Assembly (NCBI GenBank): GCA_938003725.1
Contig: CALKXX010000149.1
Location: 1-6,658 of the forward strand
Direction of reading: 5' to 3'
Origin: an uncultured Sphingomonadaceae bacterium
GTDB taxonomy: Bacteria; Pseudomonadota; Alphaproteobacteria; Sphingomonadales; Sphingomonadaceae
DNA length: 6,658 nucleotides
The position numbers and the translations under genes were made by a program. Within the stretch, counting starts at the first letter, position 1. Every line of letters starts with the position of its first letter. Positions 1 to 5,204 of the stretch are shown here, piece by piece. The notes beneath the pieces were generated by a model. It was not told where the DNA came from, did no database searches, and saw nothing but the letters and a program-made list of their open reading frames with translations.

Positions 1-701
1 AGCCAGACTATGACGCCAATGCTGCTGACGATAAGGACATAATGTGCCAGCGCGCCAAAGGCCGCCAAACCAGCTTTTGCCCCAACGCCTAACGCCAATG
101 CGAATACACCGATTGGTGCAAGTGCCAAAACCCACTGAATGATGATCAACAGCGCATCCGCAAGTGCGTTGAAAAAGTTATCGAGAGTATCCCGCTGATT
201 ATCGGGCAAGCGGGATATGGCAAAGGCGAAAGCCAACGCGAATATCATCAACGGCAAAACCGCATCTTCTGCGGCAGCTGAAATTACGTTTGTGGGTATC
301 AGGGCGCGAAGAAATTCAGTGAATGGAGGTATATCTCCGACGGGTTCGACATCTCCTAGCGCCAAACGCAGTGCTGAGGCCGCATCATCCGCGAGGGGAA
401 ATAGCTCCAATAGTGCCGGTGTAGCAAATGCCGCCATGGCCGAGGAACACCATAGGATGAATATCATGAAAAATATGGCTTTTGCGGTCATGGTTCCGGC
501 GCGGGCCATGGACGCGGCTTTGCCAATTCCGACGACAAGCAGGGTGAAAACAAGTGGTATAACGGTCATGCGTAGCGCATTCAGCCACATGCTGCCGACT
601 ATATCTGCTGCGCCCACTATCCCGCTATTTTTCGTGCCAATAAACAGGCCGACTAAAACGCCGCTGACAAGGGCCAGCAGAATGATGATCGCTTTTTTCA
701 T
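1..701 (-). CDS. Dicarboxylate/amino-acid:cation symporter (DAACS family), N-terminal half, cut by the left edge
   Basis: The gene encodes an inner-membrane secondary transporter that would import a dicarboxylate or an acidic or neutral amino acid with Na+ or H+. The 233 visible residues begin MKKAIIILLALVSGVLVGLF, so the protein starts directly in its first membrane helix. Hydrophobic segments lie near residues 3-21, 39-61, 71-93, 146-163 and 178-233. Family-like stretches are LRMTVIPLVFTLLVVGIG (about 43-60), the IPTNVISAAAE loop (about 135-145) with LPLMIFALAFAFAI after it, and LALAPIGVFAL (about 192-202). Members usually have 400-440 residues, so about half is missing. The missing half holds the binding-site hairpins and the NMDGT-type motif, so the substrate cannot be assigned. 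The ATG at 699-701 follows a weak AGGGG; an in-frame GTG six codons upstream is a less likely start. The gene is divergent from glmM and probably has its own promoter. Confidence 0.85.
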   Translation of the reverse strand, partial: MKKAIIILLALVSGVLVGLFIGTKNSGIVGAADIVGSMWLNALRMTVIPLVFTLLVVGIGKAASMARAGTMTAKAIFFMIFILWCSSAMAAFATPALLELFPLADDAASALRLALGDVEPVGDIPPFTEFLRALIPTNVISAAAEDAVLPLMIFALAFAFAISRLPDNQRDTLDNFFNALADALLIIIQWVLALAPIGVFALALGVGAKAGLAAFGALAHYVLIVSSIGVIVW

Positions 702-873
702 GAATTGCGCCCCTGACACTCTTGAAATTCTGTTCAACCATGGCTTTTCGCCTCTGGCAAGCGATCATTAAATGTAAAATCGCATTATGGTGCTATTGAA
801 CCTTGGTATGGAAGTAGTGGTTGGTCTAGTAGCTGGTTAAGTTTGGAATGAAGCACACTAGAAAGCCTTTGAT
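702..873. promoter_or_regulatory. Divergent intergenic region between the symporter gene and glmM
   Basis: These 172 bases separate two genes transcribed away from each other, so both promoters should lie here. No convincing sigma-70 pair is visible. A weak plus-strand candidate is TTGGTC (821-826) with TGGAAT (844-849) at 17-base spacing, which would leave a short leader before glmM. The only Shine-Dalgarno candidate for glmM is a weak AGAAAG at 860-865. The assignment as a promoter region is inferred from gene orientation; the exact sites are not resolved. Confidence 0.5.
761..783. repeat. Small dyad in the divergent promoter region
   Basis: GCGAT (761-765) is the reverse complement of ATCGC (779-783). 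Between them CATT-A-AATG (766-774) is itself a perfect short palindrome, and TAAA (775-778) is left over as a bulge. The element lies about 60 bases upstream of the symporter start, where an operator could sit. It is short enough to arise by chance, and no regulator gene is in the window to pair with it. Confidence 0.3.
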
Positions 874-2214
874 ATGACAAAGAAGTTTTTCGGTACGGAT
901 GGTATACGCGGGTTGACCAACAAGCATCCCATGACCGCCGAAATCGCGATGAAAGTGGGACAGGCGGCTGGCCGTCATTTTCTGCGCGGTAAACACCGCC
1001 ATAGGGTCGTGATAGGCAAGGATACTCGCTTGTCCGGATATATGATGGAAAATGCGTTGGTTGCCGGATTCACGAGCGTCGGAATGGACGTCGTACAGGT
1101 CGGTCCGATGCCGACCCCGGCGGTCGCGATGCTGACGCGGTCCATGCGCGCCGATCTTGGCGTTATGATTTCGGCCAGCCACAATCCCTATCATGACAAT
1201 GGCATAAAATTATTCGGCCCCGACGGTTTCAAGCTATCCGATCGGGATGAGCTGCAAATTGAAGCTTATCTGGAAGAGGAAATACGGCTGGCCGCAGCGG
1301 CCGATATCGGGCGCGCAAAGCGTTTCGAAGATGCGCGCGGGCGCTATATCCACGCCGTCAAAATGTCTTTGCCTGATGATGTTCGGCTCGACGGGCTGAA
1401 GATCGTCTGTGACTGTGCCAATGGCGCGGCCTATCAAGTCGCTCCCTCGGCATTTTGGGAACTTGGTGCAGAGGTGATTACCATCGGGGTGGATCCCAAC
1501 GGTATCAACATCAATGACAAATGCGGTTCAACCGACGTGGCGGCTTTGCAAGAGAGTGTTGTTGCCAACGGCGCGCATATTGGGATCGCGCTAGACGGCG
1601 ATGCCGATCGATTGATAGTTGTCGATGAAAAAGGACAGGTGGTTGATGGTGACCAGCTGATGGCATTGATCGGTTGGAGTTGGAGTCGCAATGGGCTGTT
1701 GCGCGGCGACGGGATTGTCGCAACGGTAATGTCCAACCTTGGCTTGGAACGTTTTTTGAATTCGCATCATCTTGATCTGGTCCGCTCCAAAGTGGGCGAC
1801 CGCTACGTATTGGAAGAGATGAAAAAGGGCGGGTTCAACGTCGGCGGTGAACAATCGGGCCATATGATATTACTGGATCACGGAACGACCGGAGACGGCA
1901 CCGTTGCGGCGCTGCAAGTCATGGGCGAGTTGATCGATAGCGGGAAACCGGCCAGCGAATTGTTACATTTGTTCGATCCGGTTCCGCAATTGCTAAAAAA
2001 TGTGCGTTACTCCGAAGGTAAACCGTTGGAGGATAGCAAGGTTCAAGCCGTCATTTGCGAGGCAGAAAAAGAACTGGACGGTGTGGGACGCTTGGTTATT
2101 CGGCCATCGGGTACGGAGCCACTCATCCGGGTAATGGCCGAAGGTGACAATAGTGATCAGGTCAATACGGTCGTCGACCGCATTTGCGCAGTGGTGGAAG
2201 AGGTCTCCCGCTAA
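874..2214 (+). CDS. glmM: Phosphoglucosamine mutase GlmM
   Basis: This cytoplasmic enzyme interconverts glucosamine-6-phosphate and glucosamine-1-phosphate, a step toward UDP-N-acetylglucosamine for peptidoglycan and lipopolysaccharide. The 446 residues match the family's usual length. All hallmarks of the alpha-D-phosphohexomutase fold are in order: FFGTDGIRG at 5-13, the phosphoserine loop ISASHNP with catalytic Ser102, the metal-binding loop DGDADR at 241-246 (Asp241, 243, 245), the sugar-recognition loop GGEQSGH at 324-330, and the phosphate-binding loop RPSGTEPLIRV at 410-420. Ser102 and the aspartate positions agree with E. coli GlmM numbering, which also supports the ATG start. The gene opens a plus-strand operon. 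Its TAA shares a base with the ATG of the next small ORF (TAATG). The product looks complete and functional; phosphomannomutase is excluded by the GlmM-type motifs and length. Confidence 0.97.
   Translation: MTKKFFGTDGIRGLTNKHPMTAEIAMKVGQAAGRHFLRGKHRHRVVIGKDTRLSGYMMENALVAGFTSVGMDVVQVGPMPTPAVAMLTRSMRADLGVMISASHNPYHDNGIKLFGPDGFKLSDRDELQIEAYLEEEIRLAAAADIGRAKRFEDARGRYIHAVKMSLPDDVRLDGLKIVCDCANGAAYQVAPSAFWELGAEVITIGVDPNGININDKCGSTDVAALQESVVANGAHIGIALDGDADRLIVVDEKGQVVDGDQLMALIGWSWSRNGLLRGDGIVATVMSNLGLERFLNSHHLDLVRSKVGDRYVLEEMKKGGFNVGGEQSGHMILLDHGTTGDGTVAALQVMGELIDSGKPASELLHLFDPVPQLLKNVRYSEGKPLEDSKVQAVICEAEKELDGVGRLVIRPSGTEPLIRVMAEGDNSDQVNTVVDRICAVVEEVSR
2196..2203 (+). promoter_or_regulatory. Shine-Dalgarno sequence for the 20-codon mini-ORF
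   Basis: GGAAGAGG lies inside the last codons of glmM, 10 bases before the ATG at 2214-2216. It is among the best purine-rich ribosome-binding matches in this window and is the main sign that the mini-ORF is translated. Part of it also encodes Glu-Glu of GlmM, so coding constraint could explain it. Confidence 0.45.
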
Positions 2215-2276
2215 TGCTGGATCTTCTAAAGAAATTCCCCGCGTCCACTGCACGCAAGTTTAGAGGCAACGCCTAG
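2214..2276 (+). CDS. 20-residue mini-ORF between glmM and the membrane-protein gene, possible leader peptide
   Basis: The ORF encodes MLDLLKKFPASTARKFRGNA. I do not recognise it. Its ATG overlaps the glmM stop (TAATG), a good Shine-Dalgarno lies 10 bases upstream, and its TAG shares a base with the GTG of the next gene (TAGTG). It therefore exactly fills what would otherwise be an unexplained 61-base gap in an operon whose other junctions are all overlaps. The peptide is basic with a hydrophobic-basic start (LDLLKKF) and no signal or membrane helix. Codons 10-12 of the ORF form one arm of a stem that hides the next start codon, so its translation could open that start. It may instead be a chance ORF in a short spacer; at 20 codons the coding evidence is positional only. 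Confidence 0.4.
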   Translation: MLDLLKKFPASTARKFRGNA

Positions 2277-2283
2277 TGGGTGC
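2241..2283 (+). promoter_or_regulatory. RNA stem masking the ribosome-binding site and GTG start of the 66-residue membrane protein
   Basis: GCGTCCACT (2241-2249) pairs with AGTGGGTGC (2275-2283): nine consecutive pairs, seven Watson-Crick and two G-U. The 3' arm contains the GTG start at 2276-2278. Inside this loop AGGC (2264-2267) pairs with GCCT (2271-2274) around an AAC turn and would stack directly on the first helix. That inner arm overlaps the AGAGG Shine-Dalgarno (2262-2266). Both G-U pairs would be A-C mismatches in the opposite strand, so the fold suits plus-strand mRNA. A ribosome reading the mini-ORF to its TAG at 2274-2276 would melt both helices. The pairing is read directly from the sequence; the regulatory role is inferred. 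Confidence 0.45.
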
Positions 2284-2476
2284 CGAGTTTCTGCTGATCG
2301 TGCTGGCGATTGCGGTAATGATCCTGTTCATTCCGGTCGCTATTGCTGTTGGAATAAAGATCATTGCGACGGACTGGTATTTACAAAATAGGCGCAGTCT
2401 GTTCGTCGGCTTAGCGGTCTTGGAGATCATTCTGCTGCTTTTGATATTTGTGACATTTTTTGGTGTGGCGATATGA
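2276..2476 (+). CDS. Small two-helix membrane protein of unknown function
   Basis: The protein has 66 residues and I do not recognise the family. Two hydrophobic segments are clear, about residues 4-28 (starting EFLLIVLAIAVMILFIP) and 44-65 (VGLAVLEIILLLLIFVTFFG). They are joined by a polar linker with the basic patch YLQNRRS at about 35-41. It is probably an inner-membrane hairpin with a short loop. The start is GTG at 2276: the frame is closed by a stop at 2261-2263 and this is the first start codon after it. AGAGG at 2262-2266 is the likely ribosome-binding site, nine bases upstream. Its TGA overlaps the thiD ATG (ATGA), so it belongs to the operon. The length, sustained hydrophobicity and precise coupling at both ends make a real gene likely. 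Nothing in the sequence says what it does. Confidence 0.7.
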   Translation: MGAEFLLIVLAIAVMILFIPVAIAVGIKIIATDWYLQNRRSLFVGLAVLEIILLLLIFVTFFGVAI

Positions 2477-3222
2477 AAAAAATCGCGCGGATATTATCGA
2501 TTGCCGGTTCAGATAGCGGTGGCGGTGCAGGAATTCAGGCAGATATTCGGACAATCACGACCTTGGGCGGCCATGCAATGACCGCGATCACGGCGGTGAC
2601 CGCACAGAATAGCGCCGGGGTCACCGCGGTTGACGTCATGACGCCGGAAATGATTCAAGCGCAGATTTGGGCCGTTGTCGATGATTTTGGCGTGGATGCG
2701 ATAAAGATCGGGATGTTGGGCTCGCCGGAAAATGCGCTTGCGGTTGCCGGGTTTTTAAAATCCGTGCGCGGAAAGCCAGTGGTTTTTGATCCGGTCATGG
2801 TGGCGACAAGCGGTTCGGAATTGGCCGATGAGCGGACCGTAGCCGCGTTTCGGCAGATCATACCGCTAGCCACCTTAGTCACGCCCAATCTTGATGAAAT
2901 GGAGCGTTTGGGCGGAGAGGCAGCGACAGCGGAATATGAAGTGCCGTTTTTGATCAAAGGAGGTCATGGCGAGGGCGATGTCGTGGTTGATCGTCTAGTT
3001 AGCCGAGATGGTGAAATTACGCGGTGGCAGTCGGGACGTATCAATACCCGGCATAGTCATGGGACAGGGTGCACCTTGTCGGCTGCTATCACGACACATC
3101 TTGGTTCTGGAGTGTCTTTGGAAGAGGCTGTTGGTCAGGCCGGCGACTATGTGCGGGATAGTTTGCGCGCTGCTCCGGATATTGGGTCAGGTCATGGACC
3201 GATGGGGATACCCGCCCGGTGA
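2473..3222 (+). CDS. thiD: Hydroxymethylpyrimidine/phosphomethylpyrimidine kinase ThiD
   Basis: This cytoplasmic ribokinase-fold enzyme phosphorylates 4-amino-5-hydroxymethyl-2-methylpyrimidine twice, giving the pyrimidine diphosphate used for thiamine phosphate synthesis. Of its 249 residues, 8-24 form the N-terminal motif SIAGSDSGGGAGIQAD. AVTAQNSAGV at 41-50 carries the Gln that reads the pyrimidine in this family. VFDPVMVATSG is at 104-114, TPNLDE at 137-142, LIKGGHGEGD at 160-169, and the catalytic HGTGC loop at 196-200 carries Cys200. It is slightly shorter than the roughly 266-residue enterobacterial enzyme but complete at both ends. The ATG overlaps the preceding stop (ATGA) and its TGA overlaps the rnhB GTG (GTGA), so it is probably translated by coupling. 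There is no room for a TPP riboswitch directly upstream. No ThiE domain is fused to it. Confidence 0.95.
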   Translation: MKKIARILSIAGSDSGGGAGIQADIRTITTLGGHAMTAITAVTAQNSAGVTAVDVMTPEMIQAQIWAVVDDFGVDAIKIGMLGSPENALAVAGFLKSVRGKPVVFDPVMVATSGSELADERTVAAFRQIIPLATLVTPNLDEMERLGGEAATAEYEVPFLIKGGHGEGDVVVDRLVSRDGEITRWQSGRINTRHSHGTGCTLSAAITTHLGSGVSLEEAVGQAGDYVRDSLRAAPDIGSGHGPMGIPAR

Positions 3223-3779
3223 ATATCGCAGGCGTTGACGAGGCGGGCAGGGGGCCTCTCGCTGGCCCTGTTGTCGCTGCCGCTGTTATTTTGCCCGAAG
3301 CACATGATATTATGGGATTGGATGACAGCAAGAAGCTTACCGCCAAAAGACGCGCTGTCCTAGAGAATGAAATTCTAGAAAAAACGATATATAATATAGC
3401 ATTATGTGATCAACTAGAGATTGATTCCATAAACATACTGCAAGGAACGATGCGGGCGATGACGCGGGCGGTCGCGGGTTTGCCCAAGCGGCCTGATCAT
3501 ATCTTGGTCGATGGAAACCGTCTGCCAAAATGGGACTTTGAAGCAGAGGCAGTTATTGGTGGTGACGCCCTCCATCCCTGCATTTCTGCCGCCTCCATCC
3601 TGGCGAAGGAATATCGTGATCGCCTGATGATTGCGGCTGCGGAGCAATATCCCGAATATGGCTGGGAGCGTAACAAGGGATATGGAACGGCGGAGCATAT
3701 GGCGGCGCTTAAAAAATATGGCCCGACACCGCTTCATCGCAAAAGTTTCGCGCCCGTTGCACAGCTTGAACTCATTTAA
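3219..3779 (+). CDS. rnhB: Ribonuclease HII
   Basis: The enzyme cuts the RNA strand of RNA-DNA hybrids and nicks DNA 5' of single misincorporated ribonucleotides, starting ribonucleotide excision repair. The 186 residues open almost at once with IAGVDEAGRGPLAGPVVAAA, which holds the first catalytic pair Asp7-Glu8. ILVDGNRLP at 95-103 gives Asp98. GGDALHPCISAASILAKEYRD at 114-134 gives Asp116 and the family signature. NKGYGTAEH at 152-160 is also typical. GTG at 3219 is the first start after an in-frame stop at 3159-3161, so the short N-terminus is forced, and it overlaps the thiD stop as GTGA. GGGGA about 10 bases upstream may serve as ribosome-binding site. Bases 3361-3420, encoding a variable helical stretch (about residues 48-67), are only 25% GC and use ATA, TTA and CTA codons unlike the flanks. 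The gene ends the first operon. Confidence 0.96.
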   Translation: MNIAGVDEAGRGPLAGPVVAAAVILPEAHDIMGLDDSKKLTAKRRAVLENEILEKTIYNIALCDQLEIDSINILQGTMRAMTRAVAGLPKRPDHILVDGNRLPKWDFEAEAVIGGDALHPCISAASILAKEYRDRLMIAAAEQYPEYGWERNKGYGTAEHMAALKKYGPTPLHRKSFAPVAQLELI

Positions 3780-3825
3780 TCGCAAAATCGCAAATTGGTT
3801 TCTCAATCGAGTCTTTTTGGTCACA

Positions 3826-3874
3826 CCACTAGGGATGGAGTCTTTCGACGTTGAAAAGGCTCCATATCTGGTGG
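3826..3874 (+). terminator. Long imperfect stem-loop after rnhB, candidate terminator of the glmM-rnhB operon
   Basis: Bases 3826-3845 pair with 3855-3874 to give 20 consecutive positions: 16 Watson-Crick pairs, 3 G-U pairs and one G-A mismatch, closed by a nine-base loop (3846-3854, CGACGTTGA). The G-U pairs would be mismatches on the other strand, so the structure belongs to plus-strand RNA. It begins 46 bases after the rnhB stop and lies upstream of the putative ccrM control boxes, which suits a 3'-end element. A T-rich stretch (11 T in 17 bases, 3882-3898) follows after a gap of seven bases, so it is not a textbook intrinsic terminator. It could instead be a stabilising 3' hairpin or a dispersed intergenic repeat. 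The GAGTC at 3838-3842 sits in the stem. Confidence 0.45.
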
Positions 3875-3906
3875 GGGACTCGTTTCGTTCTCCTTTTTCA
3901 TACCGC

Positions 3907-3942
3907 GTTAACCATAAAGACACCGCTTTAACCTAAGTTAAC
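3907..3942 (+). promoter_or_regulatory. Array of three TTAAC boxes, putative CtrA binding region of the ccrM promoter
   Basis: TTAAC occurs at 3908-3912, 3928-3932 and 3938-3942. The first continues as TTAACCAT, the known CtrA half-site octamer. Two copies are the palindrome GTTAAC (3907-3912 and 3937-3942), exactly 30 bases apart. The copies are 20 and 10 bases apart, so all face the same side of the helix. The canonical full site is TTAA-N7-TTAA. The closest match is TTTA (3927-3930), seven bases, TTAA (3938-3941), with one mismatch; exact TTAA to TTAA spacing is six. CtrA activates ccrM transcription in Caulobacter, and the array is about 70-100 bases before the ccrM start. I could not fix a -10 element. 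Confidence 0.6.
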
Positions 3943-4010
3943 GGCCTTGACCGTCGGCCGCCTTGGACTCACCCTGATCGCGGCTGGAAACAAAAAGGGG
4001 ATGATCCTTC

Positions 4011-5201
4011 ATGGGTATCATTGAGCGAATTGACGCGCCGAAGAGCAAGAATGCACCGCGAACGAAAACTGGGCATGTAAAGGTTGGCGCGTTACAAAAG
4101 GGTAAGGCAGGGGCCACTAAGAAGGTCACAAAACTGCCGTTAAACTCGATCCTGAAAATGGATTGTGTTGAGGCCATGGCGTCTCTGCCGGATGAATCGG
4201 TGGATATGATTTTTGCCGACCCTCCCTATAATCTGCAGCTTGGCGGTGATCTCTATCGCCCCGAAGGCGGGCAAGTGGATGCGGTCGATGATGAGTGGGA
4301 CCATTTTGACAGCTTTGCCGCTTATGATGCTTTCACCAATGCCTGGTTGAAGGAAGCACGGCGTATCCTGAAGCCAAACGGCTCGCTTTGGGTGATTGGC
4401 AGCTATCACAATATATTCCGTGTCGGGGCTTCTCTGCAGGATTTGGGATATTGGATACTGAACGATATTATCTGGCGTAAAGCCAATCCGATGCCCAATT
4501 TCAAGGGCACACGCTTTACCAACGCGCATGAGACGCTGATCTGGGCGTCGAAGAGCGAGAAGGCGAAATACACGTTTAACTATCGCGCGATGAAGAACCT
4601 GAATGACGAGCTTCAAATGCGCAGCGATTGGGTCATGCCAATCTGTGGTGGGCAGGAGCGATTGAAGCGCAACGGTGTAAAGGCCCATCCGACCCAGAAG
4701 CCAGAGGCGCTTCTATACCGCGTGATGCTGGCCACCACCAATCCGGGTGATGTTGTGCTCGATCCATTTTTCGGTACTGGAACCACCGGTGCGGTGGCGA
4801 AACGCCTGGGCCGTGACTGGATCGGCTGTGAGAAAGAAGATAGCTATTGTGAAGTGGCGGAAGAGCGTATCGAGGCTGCGCTGCCGTTGGATGAAAGCTC
4901 GCTCAAAACCATGCAATCTCCGAAGCAGAAGCCACGGGTAGCTTTCGGGACGCTGGTTGAAACCGGATATCTAAAGGTTGGCGCAGAGCTTTGCAGCAAA
5001 AACCGCAAGTTCAAGGCAAAAGTGCGCGCCGATGGTTCGCTGGTCTGGGAAGGGCAGGAGGGTTCGATCCACAAGATCGGTGCCACGGTTCAGGATGCGC
5101 CTAGCTGCAACGGCTGGACCTATTGGTATTATAAGGACGGCAAGGATTTGAAGGTGATTGACAACCTGCGTCAAACCTATCTGTTGGCGACTGAGCCTTA
5201 G
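4011..5201 (+). CDS. ccrM: CcrM, cell-cycle-regulated adenine-N6 DNA methyltransferase (GANTC), with a basic N-terminal extension
   Basis: This orphan beta-class methyltransferase transfers a methyl group from SAM to adenine in GANTC. In Alphaproteobacteria it remethylates the chromosome late in replication, and the methylation state controls cell-cycle genes. In the 396-residue protein the catalytic motif DPPYNLQL is at 70-77, IGSYHNIFRVG at 129-139, KAHPTQKPEALLYRV at 224-238, and the SAM-binding motif DPFFGTGTTGAVAKRLGR at 251-268. The CcrM-specific C-terminal domain follows from about 308, with GSIHKIGA (351-358) and CNGWTYW (366-372). No restriction partner is adjacent. Caulobacter CcrM has 358 residues. 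The extra length is residues 1-42 here, with nine Lys and two Arg. The ATG has AAGGGG ten bases upstream, and the next Met (50) would cut into the first core strand. folP follows after three bases. Confidence 0.95.
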   Translation: MGIIERIDAPKSKNAPRTKTGHVKVGALQKGKAGATKKVTKLPLNSILKMDCVEAMASLPDESVDMIFADPPYNLQLGGDLYRPEGGQVDAVDDEWDHFDSFAAYDAFTNAWLKEARRILKPNGSLWVIGSYHNIFRVGASLQDLGYWILNDIIWRKANPMPNFKGTRFTNAHETLIWASKSEKAKYTFNYRAMKNLNDELQMRSDWVMPICGGQERLKRNGVKAHPTQKPEALLYRVMLATTNPGDVVLDPFFGTGTTGAVAKRLGRDWIGCEKEDSYCEVAEERIEAALPLDESSLKTMQSPKQKPRVAFGTLVETGYLKVGAELCSKNRKFKAKVRADGSLVWEGQEGSIHKIGATVQDAPSCNGWTYWYYKDGKDLKVIDNLRQTYLLATEP

Positions 5202-5204
5202 GAT

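Larger units (their letters stand above)
3809..3970 (+). promoter_or_regulatory. Cluster of four GANTC (CcrM) methylation sites upstream of ccrM
   Basis: GAGTC at 3809-3813 and 3838-3842 and GACTC at 3877-3881 and 3966-3970 all lie in the 231-base gap before ccrM. By eye I count only ten more GANTC sites in the other 6.4 kb, far fewer than the roughly 25 expected at random, so the cluster is striking. GANTC is the CcrM target in Alphaproteobacteria. Methylation of GANTC in promoters, including that of ccrM in Caulobacter, is known to tune cell-cycle transcription, partly through GcrA. The last site is 41 bases before the ccrM start. Self-regulation here is an inference. Confidence 0.65.

Noticed and set aside
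217..771. A 184-codon plus-strand frame over the left-edge transporter
   Set aside because: It is the complement of the symporter reading frame. The minus strand gives clear membrane helices and family motifs, the plus strand does not.
2400..2480. Search for a TPP riboswitch before thiD
   Set aside because: The upstream bases are coding for the 66-residue protein and there is no untranslated leader to hold one.
3778..3794. Tandem AATCGCAA repeat at the rnhB stop
   Set aside because: There are only two 8-base copies, with no sign of a wider array; chance or simple slippage is enough to explain it.
3414..3923. A 169-codon minus-strand open frame across rnhB and the following gap
   Set aside because: It lies antisense to a clear RNase HII gene, shows no recognisable motif, and covers the putative ccrM control region; it is best explained as a shadow frame.
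3631..3936. A 101-codon plus-strand frame running from rnhB into the gap
   Set aside because: It starts inside rnhB in another frame, and its product has no domain-like pattern. Its tail crosses the stem-loop and the TTAAC boxes.
3942..3960. CGGCC/GGCCG hairpin as a terminator before ccrM
   Set aside because: The stem has only five pairs, a nine-base loop and no T tract, and it lies on the ccrM side of the TTAAC boxes.
4001..4024. Tiny ATG ORF (seven codons) overlapping the ccrM start, and a 5-bp ATGAT/ATCAT stem there
   Set aside because: The ORF begins within the normal spacing between AAGGGG and the real ATG, and both features are short enough to be chance.
4140..4688. A 182-codon minus-strand frame inside ccrM
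   Set aside because: It is fully antisense to conserved CcrM motifs, with no ribosome-binding site or family resemblance.
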